Assembly: GCA_037576195.1 (NCBI GenBank)
Contig: CM075103.1
Span: forward strand, 26,992,723 to 27,056,722
From: Phytoseiulus persimilis
Lineage: Eukaryota; Arthropoda; Arachnida; Mesostigmata; Phytoseiidae
Direction of reading: 5' to 3'
DNA length: 64,000 bases
A program made the translations under genes and the position numbers. This document shows positions 45,580 to 57,551 of the stretch, piece after piece. The number at the start of each line of letters is the position of its first letter. Position 1 is the first letter of the stretch. The notes beneath the pieces are model-generated. The model was not told the origin of the DNA, did not search any database, and saw only the letters and a list, made by a program, of their open reading frames with translations.

Positions 45580-46003
45580 CTGCTGGAACATAACTCGAAT
45601 CTCAAAGACTTAACTTCGGTCTTTCCGTCGACGATATCCGTCACTTTGCCGATTACCTGCCCCTCCCTCGTGTCCCAGTTCATCCCTTCACAGTACGAAG
45701 TCTCCTTCTTCCAAGTCTGCGCTGCAGAATTCGGAATTCAGAGAGCGTTTCAAGGTTTTCAGGTGTACCCTGGCTTGACCCCGGTTTAACCGTGACTTTT
45801 TTGCCCCGCTTAGTCTGGACAGACGACTCAGATTCGGGGTTCTCCTGAAGGCTGAAGTCGCAATTGTTCTAAGATTCCAACCAACTGCCTCGGGAGCTCT
45901 CTTCAGCAGTTTCAGGAACTTCGTTTTCGATAACGTTCCACGACGTTTGACTCCCCACTTCCGCAGCGCTCTCTGTCAAGCCCGTTTCAGGGGCCTGAAG
46001 CAT
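45580..46003 (-). pseudogene. Interrupted minus-strand coding sequence, unknown
   Basis: From an ATG at 46003 the minus frame gives an acidic polar peptide (contains ESAAEVGSQTSWNVIENEVP) and meets a TAG. In the same frame it continues as another coding-like stretch (contains SESSVQTKRGKKVTVKPGSS). It then needs a frame change near 45775 to continue into a third coding-like piece (contains QTWKKETSYCEGMNWDTREG and GKVTDIVDGKTEV). The third piece has strongly G/C third positions. A 47-bp intron (GTACAC...TTCTGCAG) would restore phase, but both size and donor are poor. Either a decayed gene or unresolved exons. The plus strand over 45334-45789 is also open for 151 codons. Confidence 0.35.
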
Positions 46004-47562
46004 GAAACATCCAAGAGTTGACAGCGGTGATCTCTCTTGCTTGGCAGAGACACAAACTAAATTTAGAGATCTAGCGAGCTCCTACAACATACAGAGACGA
46101 ATGGATCGCCAAATTATCTCCGAAGCGGACTGTCATCGTCAACTTTACGGAAATACGGGGCTGAAACTCAGATGTACCTACTTGAGTGGAAGCCTGATCT
46201 CCGCGGAGACTCATGAATTCCTCCGGCTAAGCTTCCTCATCTTACATGCCCACATCTTTACATCTTGTATCGATTCTGTATTTTTGAGCGTGGGACAAAG
46301 TATCTTACGGCAGCCGCCCGGAGAGATGATTTCCCAATCCGCACATCCTTGAGAGCAGGCTCGAGCTTTTCGGACTCACACTTTGTCTGCGAGCCGACCT
46401 CTTCAGTTACTTGAAGACTATTTGCATAGCCGGTATAACCCCTGCGAATTGATATTCCCAAGATCGGAGGATTCATACAAGAAAAGAGGAAGCAGGTTAC
46501 GTTTGCGAACTGACAAGATTTTGCACTAACGCTGACAAAAATCTTCGAGCTCGAGGCCATCAAGAACTAACACACAAACACACAAGACTATTCGGAACTT
46601 CTGGAAGATCAGGTCCCTTGTCCAGGCAAGAAGTTCTTGATCTGGAGTAGTGACTGTCGGTCTTAGAGCTCTATCTCGAATGGAGACATTAATACACTAC
46701 GGAACTTCCCGCGCGAATCTCTCCCCTACGGAAAGTTGTTTACATTCGACTTCCTACTCAAGGGAGGGAATAAGCATGAGCGTGGATGCGTGCAATCAGT
46801 GGATCGAAAACCACGAGGCCTCATATTCGTCGGCAGACATCAGGTTGGACCCGAGCAACGAGGAGATGCGAATAATGAGCTCCTGTGGATGAACATTCAG
46901 AGCGGCGAGGCTTGTACCGGACCTATCCGCCAGTTCTTGGACAACGACTTCGAGAAATCTAGGAACCCAGAACACTAGCAACAGACTGGAGCACGGTCGA
47001 TTGAATTTGGACGAGAATCTCATCAAGAGAAGTCCCTCCACTGCAGCAGCGGTCTACTACGAAGAACAATATAAAAAAAAAAGGAAAATCAGGTACCGTA
47101 CAAGAACAAATCGATTAAGTTTGGAAAAAGGCGGACTGGAGCGTACGCGGTGACCTTCGTACAGAAGAGAGCGTACTCCATTCGAACGTCATTGAATTCC
47201 TGGAGAGGACGTTCGCGCAGGTGGTTTTGAATATTGTATCTTTCCAGTCGTGACGGGAGGCGTCTCTACCAAGGCAAGTCCAGCGATGATTCCATCGGAA
47301 GACTTCGCATGAGAAGTGTTGATTGACGCAAGCTCCGATCCAGCCTCCTGACGTGCTTCTCAATCGAGCGAAGAGAGCCCTATGAACGAGTGGGAGGAAC
47401 TGCTCAGATTGAGATGGTGAGAGCCGTCGACGATCTCGCCGACTGATACATAAGGGTTCAGTCTCTGATGAGCTTCGCCGTGACGTGCGACCAATTCAGA
47501 GTTCAAACACCGGCCGGAAAACACTGAGGGTCATGTTATAAATCTTCAAGAAGGAAGACGAC
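46004..47562. other. Unresolved region upstream of the ankyrin/SOCS-like gene
   Basis: Coding-like but unplaced segments include minus 46563-46258 (with a GTGAGT donor after about 60 residues) and the 46736-47041 stretch, which is open on both strands. No model is supported. Confidence 0.3.
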
Positions 47563-48606
47563 ATGAGTAATTTGGCGGTGGTCCGAACCCTCAGGCAGCA
47601 GGTAGAACTTCTTCATGGTTCACGGGACGGTCTCCGAGGCCGGAGACTCGAGTACTTCAGGGAAGCATTCGAAATGGCGAGTTTCCAACGAGTGGTCGAT
47701 TGGGCGAAGACAACTATCGGGGCCGACCTCTTCTCTACTATCGAGCAAATCGAGTCTATGGAGAGAAGCCTCGAAGGCGGCAATCGTACGGAAATCATCG
47801 TCCAGTGCTGTTTGATCCTCGAGTTGGCCTTCCACACAGCGGTCCTGCCGCGACAGTTCATGGAACTCGACCCGCTATGGCTGTTCGAAGGCAACCGAAC
47901 CCTGGAAGAAATCGCATATTTGTGCTACCGGCTGCGCTTCGTCAGGTCTGCAGCGTATCTTTGCCACTGCATTCATCACGGCCTGTTCTACACAGTGTCA
48001 GTCTTCGTCCGAGATTCCTTGGCGACATGGCAAGGAATGCTCCTCATCTTCAAAGCGGTCGCTCCGAGATGGGCGCGTAAACTGTTGGTGAGCTTTTCCG
48101 ACATTATCGAACGCGCAGCGGCAGACGTGCCGCCCCCCGCCGCAACTTTGTTCCTGAGCTTCGTATCGGACGCACTTTGTCATTCGGAGAGTCAGGCTCG
48201 TCCAAGGATGGAGAGAGCCCTTTCGAGACTCCTGGAGCTGGGAGCGTCTCCTATGATTTCGACAGACTGCCACTCTACGTTGTTCAGAGTGCTATCCAGA
48301 CGACATATCCCGGCGGAAGGATGCCCATGGTGGTTGGAGGACACAGGACAGAGTGCCGTCAGACGCGGTCCGACGGCATTGAGCAGGATACTCTCACTTC
48401 GTTTGTCGCCCGAATTCCTTGAAGTTTTGGGTCGACACGTGTGCTGCAATCTGGATGCGGTCACTCCTTGCCAACGATACTTCCCAACCAAACTCCCCAG
48501 ACTCGCGTGCCTCGCAGCCCGACAAGTCAATGAGTCAGAACTGGAAACCCTGGGACCCGTTGATAGGTTCATCACTTCGAAACATGTGCCACTTCAAAGA
48601 GAATAA
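47563..48606 (+). CDS. Intronless ankyrin/SOCS-box-like protein
   Basis: A 347-residue protein from one exon, mostly helical, with Leu-rich repeat-like pairs of helices through residues 60-270. One ankyrin-like phrase (LLELGASPMIS) occurs near residue 236. The C-terminal part reads FPTKLPRLACLAARQVNESE, then LGPVDRFITSKHVPL, resembling the SOCS box pattern (a P-x-L-x-x-L-C/A-R helix then a hydrophobic end) that recruits Elongin B/C and Cullin5. If right, it is a substrate adaptor of a ubiquitin ligase. The assignment rests on this weak resemblance and could be wrong; that it is a real gene is supported by length and codon composition. No AATAAA lies close to the stop. Confidence 0.7.
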   Translation: MSNLAVVRTLRQQVELLHGSRDGLRGRRLEYFREAFEMASFQRVVDWAKTTIGADLFSTIEQIESMERSLEGGNRTEIIVQCCLILELAFHTAVLPRQFMELDPLWLFEGNRTLEEIAYLCYRLRFVRSAAYLCHCIHHGLFYTVSVFVRDSLATWQGMLLIFKAVAPRWARKLLVSFSDIIERAAADVPPPAATLFLSFVSDALCHSESQARPRMERALSRLLELGASPMISTDCHSTLFRVLSRRHIPAEGCPWWLEDTGQSAVRRGPTALSRILSLRLSPEFLEVLGRHVCCNLDAVTPCQRYFPTKLPRLACLAARQVNESELETLGPVDRFITSKHVPLQRE

Positions 48607-49379
48607 TTGATCCGCCTATAACCAAACCGAGGCGAATGATAGACATTTATCCACCGTGAAACTGATTGTGCTCCAAAAGTCCACTGAGTATCTCCATAGT
48701 TCGACGCAACATAATCTGCTCCCGATGAAGTTTACGGTACATCTCAGAAGATGGGTCTGAAACTGCTTCTCCTGGAACGGTACGTTTTCCCCCGCGGACG
48801 CCGCTCGGTGGCTTAGAGTCCACGCGACGAGAAGAACGCCTCAGCTCTTATACTAGCGACGTGTCGAACAAGATGTCGCCAGATGTTCGACACTGACGTT
48901 CGAGAGACGCGCAGCGCCCCAATTCCCCTGCAAACTTGACCTATTCTCTACAGCGAATGACTTACTCAGCTTGAAGAACCACGAGACTCGTAACACTAGA
49001 TAAACAGAGCAAAACTGGCACTGCCGGTTGCCCAACCGCTGCGATCCGCCTACATCGAATGCATTCGGAAATATCGGACAGAGAGTGGTCGAATTCGATT
49101 TTAGGTTCCCGTGAGAATCGCTGGGTTCTGTGAATATGAAAGCGGGCTTCGGGGCCGGTAACTACCAAGAGGTTTTGCGGGACCCGTTATATTCGAAGCC
49201 GCTTGAAAACCTAAAGGAGACCAGACAGGTCGAGTCCGGATGAGTCGGTAAGGTGCGCCTATGAAGCGAATCTTCCGATCGAATATTCGCCGAAGTATTT
49301 GGAGCCTCTCTCGGAACTATGGTTGGATCGCCCTCGAAGTCTTTCCCGACTGAGACGGCATGATTTTCTAACGCTCCAA
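48607..49379. other. Intergenic, nothing recognised
   Basis: No gene or clear repeat. Probably includes the 3' UTR of the preceding gene. Confidence 0.45.
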
Positions 49380-49930
49380 GATCCATCTTCAGACCGATTC
49401 AGGAATATCCTTCAACCCCCCCGATTCTATCTCGGAGTTTTTCCCAAAAGCATTCCCATACCGGCCAACGGTCATCCTCAGAACTCTCTTGAGCTCATAA
49501 GGCCGAGCCCTGTGCGGTTCACCTGGGGGCGGCTATCAAATTCCGAGTAATAGTCAATAAATATAATAGCCAACCCAGGACGGAGTCGGAACCGATCCAG
49601 GAAAAGCCGCAGAGCGAACCCATATTGATCTCGGAACCAGCTACAAACTATCGCCTCAAGGGTCCAGAATAATTCTCTTGAAAAATCTGACATCATCTCG
49701 AAGTCACCTCAGGACTGCTCCAGACCCACACGAGATCGTCTTGAACTCCTATCCAGAAGATTGCCGTATTCTTCTCTGAGCCATTCCGACCCGAACCATC
49801 CCCCCACCCTCCCAAATCCGTCTCGGAGTCTTCCCGGGGCCATCATGTATCCAGAACTATTCCGAATTCTTCTCGGTTCATCTCAAGACTCAGCCGGAGT
49901 AATCTCAAGCACCTTTCCGGAAAGAGCCTG
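49380..49930. repeat. Highly degenerate short tandem-like repeat
   Basis: Words such as TCTCGGAGT, TCTCGAAGTCACCTC and CTCCAGACC recur every 30-45 bp. They resemble the inverted form of the 43/45-bp minisatellite at the window start (ggtctcggaatcacctctccagac), but the copies are too diverged to set boundaries. Confidence 0.4.
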
Positions 49931-51096
49931 AGAAGCTTTCCGTCAAAAGTGCGAAGTTAATTTTCGTACTCCCCAAAGAAAATATGAACCTTTCTCTGGA
50001 CGTCGATGATGTGCGCTCCTCTACTCATCATGCATAGCTATACGGAGCTCCTACTGCAAGCGAACGTGTCCCTTTCAATTTCCCCTGCTCAGAGCCAACA
50101 AATGAGCGACCGAACAAAGGGGGGGGCGGGCACGGACGCATATTTGTGTTGATTTCGATCGGCGAGCCGCGGAGCGACGGGATCCGCTTGCTTTCCACCA
50201 TCGCTGTTCCTAGTGCCAACAATTTGTGTACCGGAGGCAGCTACTCGATTTAATTTGTGCGTGACTGTGCCATAACTCGACCCTAGAGGCGGAACTTGAC
50301 AATTCTCGAGCTGATAAATAATTCTCCGGTGGAAATAGACCCAACTGGATTTATCATTACATACTCATCTCTGTATGAATTATCATAAGACCGTCGATCA
50401 ATTGACGGCTGCGGTTTATGCAAACGAGCTTTAACTCATGAGTCCATTCACGAGGACACTCATCGGACTCTGCTCAGCTGGTCTTCCATCGTCTCACTCC
50501 TGAGCGGTTCGCTACCGTTGTAGCCACCAGTATCCCGAAACAAGAAGAAGCGCTCTCCGATGGATCATGCGACCGATCAGTGTCCTCTGGTTTCCCCCCA
50601 GAAGAGATGTTCCATGAACATGAATATCTGGCACAGGGAACCGAAACCAGACGATGATGCGAACGAGTCACGAAGCACGAACGCTTAGGAAAAGAGCTCA
50701 GTCAGGTACATAGAAGCGAAACGTTGACTACTTCTCCGAAAATTATCTCTGCCGCTCAACATATTCGTGGCCCTTCGCGAATCGATGCACTTAGCAGTTG
50801 GAAATGGGCGCCAGACTGGCGCCGCCAGTATCGAAATCCCCCGATTTCCGGGGCCGAATCTCCTTACAGAATATAGAGAGCATGGCAGGCTATTCGAATC
50901 GACCATCTTTCCAAGTCATGCGACTTCACGAGCCGGGGATCTTGAGCTCCAGGTTTCCTACTTGAGAGGAGTGTGCTGGGTCGCATCCACCGGCGTCACT
51001 ACCCTGAAACAACGAATCCCGAGCGGACGTACTGACTGACTTACGTCGAAGCTCGATGAGGCCCTCTGTAATCATGTACACGGGGAAAACGAAGCG
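49931..51096. other. Intergenic, nothing recognised
   Basis: No gene, splice-joined exon or repeat could be supported upstream of the first DHHC gene. No TATA box was recognised. Confidence 0.45.
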
Positions 51097-52089
51097 ATGA
51101 CTGGAAGTGACTTCAGCGCAACTCAGAGAACAACTAAGACTGACTCTCAAGCTTTCTCCCCCGATGTAGTGAACAAATATTGGGGAATCAGCATCTATTT
51201 CATTCTCGCCTTATTCCAGTGCTCTGTGTACCTATTCACCGTGGTGAACACTGCCCTCAGCGGTGAGAGTGTGCATTTGCGACTATGTTTGGCGACACAT
51301 ATGTACCTCATCACCATTCTGGCCTCGTGGGCCTACTTGCTTACCACTACCACGCCTCCACCGAAGATTCCGAGCCGCTTCCGCTTCACGGATGCTGAAC
51401 GGCGCGCCCTCAAAGTCAAGAACTTCGACTTCTCGGCGCTGCAGGACGAGCTCAAGGTCATGGCGGAGAGACGCGGCGTCCGGACTCGGACGCCGGACGG
51501 CCTAGTGAATGCGTGCAAGCACTGTTTACTCCTCAAGCCCGAACGAACGCATCACTGCCGGGTTTGCAAGACCTGTGTGGCGAAGATGGATCACCATTGC
51601 CCGTGGTTCGGGAACTGTATCCATTATTACAATTTCAAGTTTTTCCTCCAAGCGATCTTCTACTCAGTTTTAGGGATGGTTTTCATGACCCTGACGGCGC
51701 TGGTGGTGCTCCTTGTGACGGATGATGGCTTGGAGCGGATGAAAGCGGTCGATGGGGCCATTACGAGTTTCGGTATATTTTGTTTTATTAGCTTGGGGGT
51801 TGGTCTCACTGCCGGTGGATTCTTCGCCGTTCAGATAAGGCAGGCATTTAGAAATATGAGCACGCTCGAGAGCCTCAAGGGGATGGTGTACTTCGCGGGC
51901 GGTGTAGAAGACTCCTACGACTTGGGCTCGACCCGCCTCAATCTCGCCCAACAGCTTGGCCCCGTCAAGCTCGCTTGGCTCGTCCCCGTGAAGAGCACCC
52001 CGGGAGACGGCACAGAGTTTCTCCTGCGGTCCGACGTGAAGAAAGACCAACGGCGAACGTTGACACTGGAAGAATCCATCGAGCAGTAA
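51097..52089 (+). CDS. DHHC palmitoyltransferase, paralog A, intronless
   Basis: A 330-residue membrane enzyme in a single exon. Two membrane helices (about 30-50 and 63-82) precede a cytoplasmic Cys-rich domain (140-175: C-x2-C...THHC-x2-C-x2-C...DHHC). The catalytic DHHC is at residues 165-168. Two further helices follow (about 184-208 and 220-246). The enzyme transfers palmitate from CoA through the DHHC cysteine to protein cysteines on Golgi or plasma membranes. After DHHC the usual NCVG reads NCIH, a change shared with paralog B at 57.6 kb. The conserved end region GPVKLAW-x5-ST-GDG is also shared with paralog B. Absence of introns suggests origin by retroposition. It resembles the ZDHHC2/15/20 group by layout; substrates unknown. 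Confidence 0.93.
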   Translation: MTGSDFSATQRTTKTDSQAFSPDVVNKYWGISIYFILALFQCSVYLFTVVNTALSGESVHLRLCLATHMYLITILASWAYLLTTTTPPPKIPSRFRFTDAERRALKVKNFDFSALQDELKVMAERRGVRTRTPDGLVNACKHCLLLKPERTHHCRVCKTCVAKMDHHCPWFGNCIHYYNFKFFLQAIFYSVLGMVFMTLTALVVLLVTDDGLERMKAVDGAITSFGIFCFISLGVGLTAGGFFAVQIRQAFRNMSTLESLKGMVYFAGGVEDSYDLGSTRLNLAQQLGPVKLAWLVPVKSTPGDGTEFLLRSDVKKDQRRTLTLEESIEQ

Positions 52090-55000
52090 GCGCAATCTCA
52101 TTTTGGGCTGGGTAACAGAGATTTGCGCCTTCAGAATTCAGTGATCCGGAGCCGGCCACGCCAGAATTTTCGAATTCGACTCGAATCCGTCGGCGAATCC
52201 ATGAATCTCTGCGGGATAGTCCCCCCTGCTAGGTGGTCGATCGCGGTTCACCGTATCCTCGGTCGGCCCTGTTCTGTAGTGATTTGTGTTTTTTCCGATA
52301 CAATATCAACCGGAAAAGCTCTTGTGGTGGCCTGCTCATCCCCTGGAGTCTCTCAGCTACCCGATATCCAACTTTCCAGGACTGACACGGCAGCATACAG
52401 AGCAAGACTGGAATCCTCGGCTTTTTCGGAGACTGGATCCTCGAGCTCGCTACGGTGACTCGGCGAGATAGAAATCAGGAGCAAACTGCCGCGAGGAAAC
52501 GACCTCAAAGAGAACAAGCTCGCCATCGCATGGCCGTTCTGAGGGTCCAGTTTCGGATAGGAATTCTGTTTTATTTGACTGCGATTTTCAATCGAAAAAT
52601 AATTGTTTCCCTGGCCACGCTCGAGGGCGTCATCCCTCGAATCATTGGGGTTCTTTATTTTGGGCCAACGAGAACATAGGGACCCTCCTTGCCCGAGTTC
52701 CAGGCCACCTCTATGCGGCTAGAGGCGTAATGAATGTGGTGCCCTGAGGAGAAGCAACCTAATCAGTGGCGCGACGGAGATTATCACAAAACCCCAAATC
52801 CGAAAACCGGGAATCTCGAATCTTGGGACTCCGTGGATTCCGCAGGCCCTCCTCACTGGAGACGAAGCAGATGAGAGCCCCATGCCCGCATCTTGGGAGA
52901 GATTCTCTCCCTAGCGACGAAAAAAAAGAAGAGAAATGGGGTCGGCATTCATGTTCTTGAAGCGGAGCTCCTCAGCTGAATCGGATGGGGAAGCCTAATC
53001 CCAGTCCCAATACCGCTTCGTCACGAGGTCAGCGTAGCGTGTCAGCTTGAAATTGAATGCACGTCTAAAATGGTAATCAATTATTCAAGAGGGAAATCGA
53101 GTTTCGGCTCCACGCAATAAGCTTCGTTCGAACGAGGAAAATTTCGTGCAGGAACTCATCCCAATAAAATGAGTTGCGAACATCACTTGCGATTCCTTCA
53201 ATTCACGAGGGGGACCCGGGAAATATTCTCCGACGGGAAAAATCTATGCCATGCGATTCTTCGATGGTTCGTCGTGTCCCCCTCTGGAGTTTCTCCGTGG
53301 ACTGTTCTAGGCCGAGAAGATACAGCACCTCGATCGATTTCGACTCCCACTGATCCCTATCGTGCACACTGGATCTTTCACACGAGTCTTGGGCCCCGAT
53401 CGGGCAGACCCACGCGCATGCTCTTGTCGATAAAGCCAGCAGCTTCTTCCTACATTGCGAAACGGATTGTATCGTGAACCAACATCACCGGAACGGAAAC
53501 CGCTTATCCCGCTTCTACGCACAGATCATACAGCTCCATCATTCGGGTTATATCATCGGGTATTACCCTCGGACGCCATTGAAGTCCGGCTCCATTCACC
53601 ATATTTTAGCAATTACCGTTGCGTTGAAATTTTGATCGACGCGAATTCCGATCGACTGAACCCGAGGCGGCCAGCCGTCGACAATGGTCTCGGAATGAAT
53701 TTCTGTTCCGTGTTCGTAATTCGTGCTTCAAACGAAAAAGAGGACTCGCAATTTTGGCAAACATCGTTTATCTTGTAATGACAATACTAAAGTAATGTCG
53801 GCGTCTATTTACATACATCTCTACAGACAACCAGCTGTAGCTCGACGAATCCCAGAACTCCGTCAAATCAGTCGAACGGAGCTTTGTGGGCAAGGATCAA
53901 TTTTCTTCTCAGACACTTTGGCAGCGTTCTTGGGGTTTTAGATTTCTCCTGTTTCGATCGTAAACTCGATTGGTCGTCCATCCTCTCCGATAAGTCACAG
54001 ACTCCCCGCGGTGAGCCTTCGCAGCGTTGAAAACGTGACAAAATCTCACCGCGACGGACCATCAGCCCGGGTTTTCCCCGTGATCGGGAAACTATAAATA
54101 GCGTGTGACAATGTTACGTCCAGCGCAACCCTTCTACTCTTGAGTATTCTCCTAACAATGATTCGTTGCAAACGTTCGCCCATGTGGCCAGCCGGTTCCT
54201 CATTCCCTGCAATTAAACGAATTCCGTGTTGAGTCAACAACTACGATCTATGGATTCGCGCTAATCTGAAACAGCTCTGCCTGACGCCAATTCACGCGTG
54301 GCCCTTACGAAACTTAATAAGCCGTCTGAGACGAGCCGTCCACCAACTAAGTCTGATAATTTTCCTCGTTCCAACTCCCAAAATTAATACATCGTTCAAA
54401 ATCTAGCTAAAAATCAAACTGGGCCAGATCGAAGGAATCCCCTCGATTTTTCTCGACTCAGGGCTCTACCATACGCAACCATTTTCCTCGAGGAGCGACA
54501 CAGCACTCAGCGATCGTCGAAGACTGCGGGTGGTTCGCGTCTCTCATCAACCGAATAGCTTGATGAGAGCAGGCAGAGGCGACTTTCTCCCGAGATCGGA
54601 AGATTCCACGGAGTCTTCACAGCGCAGAGCATTGCGAAGCTTCCCGAAGACGATGGACTTTCATCAGACTTTCCCACAACTTCTCAGACGGTTATATTGT
54701 CGGCTCTCCTTCACAAAAGCCATCTGATGTTTGACGCGTGGCGGTTACACCGCTGCGCGCCTCGCTGGTTTCCGCAAGGATTTTCGCTTAGTTAAAGAGA
54801 AAATGGATGGGGTACTTATTCGATTTTAAATCATTGCCGCAGAAGCTGGACTCGGTGGTCGAGTGAAACGCGTAACTTTTCTTCGAGCCACTCTAGTGCA
54901 TTGCATCCGGTCATAGAGACAGGTCATCGTGAAAGTGAAAGCGCTTCCGCCCGGCTCAAGCGGGACTCCCCGAGCCTTCAACTTTGAGCACAGCGCTTGA

Positions 55001-55110
55001 GAGAATCGAGAGTGGATTCTCGCCGGGAACAAGCATCTTCGAATTTGGGATCAGCCGCTTTCGACTTAATGTTGATGGGGAAGCAGAAACTGAGCTTGTT
55101 TGAGGCTTAC
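52090..55110. other. Intergenic, no gene supported
   Basis: Short frames on both strands without domains or splice partners. An AATAAA near 53163 on the plus strand is about 1 kb past the DHHC gene and may or may not serve it. Confidence 0.4.
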
Positions 55111-55927
55111 CAATCTCCGTGATCTACGTGATGGTGATGATACGTTTTCTTCTTCTTTCCTCCGAGCTGAATGCGAACTTTTATCCGAGGCAAGTGTTTC
55201 ACAGGAATCGGGATGGGCACAGGCAACAATCCGATGCTGTGGATCATTCCAAGAATAGCTTCACTTATATTTCACAACCACAATAATGAAATTTGTCGAG
55301 TGGGACTCTTCTTCGAATCATCTCCATCGAAAACTCATCCCCGTCCTGGTATCCCATCCAGAATCGGAGTCTCACTATCTCTCTCAGCTCTTGAGAATTT
55401 CCGAGAGGTGCGAACCGAAGACCGTCAACGAATCCATAACCTGATGAGGAACTGGCGAATTTCTTCCCTCGAAACCCGGGTTTGACTCCTTCGCGGTTAG
55501 ACACGCATGGAATACAAGCCTTCCGCAAACAAACCAAGCGATTCTCTTCCGAAAAGCGACAACACAGTCGTCATTTGGACTTCCCCGAAAAGTGACACAA
55601 AGCCCCCTTTCGGGATTCGTCAATGTTCCACTCAGTTCGTCGGATGCGAGCCACTCATCCGGAGACTCGGAGTTGGACTCCAGGAGTTCAGCTATGAGAA
55701 GAGCGGAGCCCTCGAACGAGTCTCGAAGACTCACCGAGACGCTTCCGCACTCCGGAGCCACTTCAGCCGTCGTCACCGACTCACCCTTTGTGATGATGGC
55801 CATGGTAAAGTGGGAAATGCTTGAACAGCACAATAGGCAGCACGAAAGAATCACTCGTTTGAGGCAAAATTGACAGGCAGAGGAGCGCTAAAAGGGCTCC
55901 GCCAAGAGTCAAAACACGGTACTTCAT
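55111..55927 (-). CDS. Partial secreted His-containing gene (two of its exons)
   Basis: Exon 1, 55927-55785, starts MKYRV and encodes a clear signal peptide (residues about 1-26, LLALLCLS core). After a hydrophobic VLPIVLFKHFP it ends LYHGHHHK with a GTGAGT donor in phase 2. A second likely exon, 55166-55111 (acceptor CGCATTCAG, donor GTAAGC), encodes LGGKKKKTYHHHHVDHGDW. Phases do not join these two directly (2 versus 0), so at least one exon between them and one after are missing from this model. The small secreted His-cluster style recalls the genes at 17 and 24 kb, but no direct sequence match was seen. Span and exon content are provisional. Confidence 0.45.
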
Positions 55928-57462
55928 GTCGTAGGGACTCCGCGCCCTGTGGAACACTGCTACAGCCCGATGTGCCAACGAGCTGTCTGCGGCTCCGAAG
56001 GGGTCTGGAAGCCCGGCTTTCCTTCTCTCACACCTTTCTACTACTTGTTCTTCTCGCATTACGGATCTTCCGCTCTTCCGTAAAATCCGGCCCAGCGACA
56101 TCGATTGCGTAACGCCAAGAGCCGTGGGGGTCACGAGGTGGCTTCGAAAAGCTGAGTAACGCGTTCACTTCCGATCGGGATCCTTTACAATGCCCGCGAG
56201 TGAGAATTCTGCCGGGCTCGGGATGACTTCATTGACTCGGAGGACGATCGTAGGCCCTTGACCTTGTGGCGACGCGCGCTGATCTCGGTGTCCAGCGAGC
56301 GATCTCGTTCTGATTCGGGATCGGAACCCTTGAAAAAAAAATTCGGCTGTGCTGCAGGGGGAATTTTTGCTGCTAACTGTGACTTCCGGGTGTTTTTCGG
56401 CGAGCGACGCACCGGGCCAACAGTCGGGCAGCTGCATCACTGACATCGGTTCCTAACACGGTCAGCTTTTGTTTTACTTGACAACAATACTACAAACTTT
56501 CGGATTCCCCCACGAATTACGTCACGTTTCGTCGCGTTGGTGCTCAATCCGTTTTCAAGCGAATCCGAGGTGACTCGAATGGTCACGGCTCAGCGAAGGG
56601 TCCAGGTCGACTAACAACACGAGCTCAGGTCACACCACACATTCAACTGTCGTTGAAACGGCTGGATGAATAGCCACGGATGGAAGCGATTGGGCCGGAT
56701 TGCCGGGACACCGTTATGGAATCCGTTGCCAGAACGCATCAACGTATGCTCGAATCATGGGAAAGTCTGATGCGTCCCTCTGGTCGTGTTTCGTAAATGT
56801 TGTTGGCGAACGTCAATTTGTGGTCAGTCGCGCGTCGAAAGGAAAACACCGACAACCGCTGTTTATGGCAAGCAACGGTTAGGCACACTGAAGACGTTTG
56901 TACATGCTGTTTGCTCTGGGAGCGTTCAGAGTCGGCGACGGAAATGCCGAATCCCTCATGAAAATCAAGATTGTGACTCGCGGCAATCCCTGTTCATTAC
57001 CATGTTCGCGATTCCCGTATGCATCACGGTGCGAAGCCAATTGGAGGCGGACAAGATCGCTATTTTTGGAAGACTCCCTGAACCTTCAGCCGTGAACACG
57101 ACGTAAAGTGAATTAGACTGGAGACAAGAAGTACCTGCAAACGTTCATGGTCACTAAAAGTCAAGTTCGAGTCTCTTCGAGTACGAGTGAATGAGGTCTT
57201 ATCGTTCCCGTGTTTCCCTATCCTTCGTCGAGCTCATGCGGACCATGTGGAGAGGGCTCTCGAAATGGAGGACGCAACCATGATCGAAGATAAATTCGAA
57301 ATGGCGCACAGCTCTGAAAATGTGAATTGTATTGCTCAGTATATCATTGACCTCATCAACTTGATTCCGCTGGCTCCCGCAGCTGACTTCTTCGGCACGT
57401 TGGGAATCGAGTCCAGTTGGAGGCGGATCGACGGTCTGACACATTCGAGCATGATTCCAACC
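55928..57462. other. Intergenic, one possible exon
   Basis: A plus-strand stretch 57262-57450 reads protein-like (MAHSSENVNCIAQYIIDLIN) and faintly recalls exon 2 of the cysteine family at 61-63 kb. It has no splice evidence and is not called as a gene. Confidence 0.3.
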
Positions 57463-57468
57463 TTTATT
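57463..57468 (-). terminator. Poly(A) signal of DHHC paralog B
   Basis: AATAAA on the minus strand, 84 bp past the stop codon at 57552. Confidence 0.65.
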
Positions 57469-57551
57469 CCTCCGACAAATTCAGATCTCCCGTCAAAAGT
57501 GGGTCTCGTCGGCTAACGACTCTCTCCTCCAGTGCAGTAATCTTCGAAGTA

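Noticed and set aside
47537..47542. TATAAA before the ankyrin/SOCS-like gene
   Set aside because: Only about 20 bp upstream of the ATG, too close for a promoter with a leader; likely coincidental.
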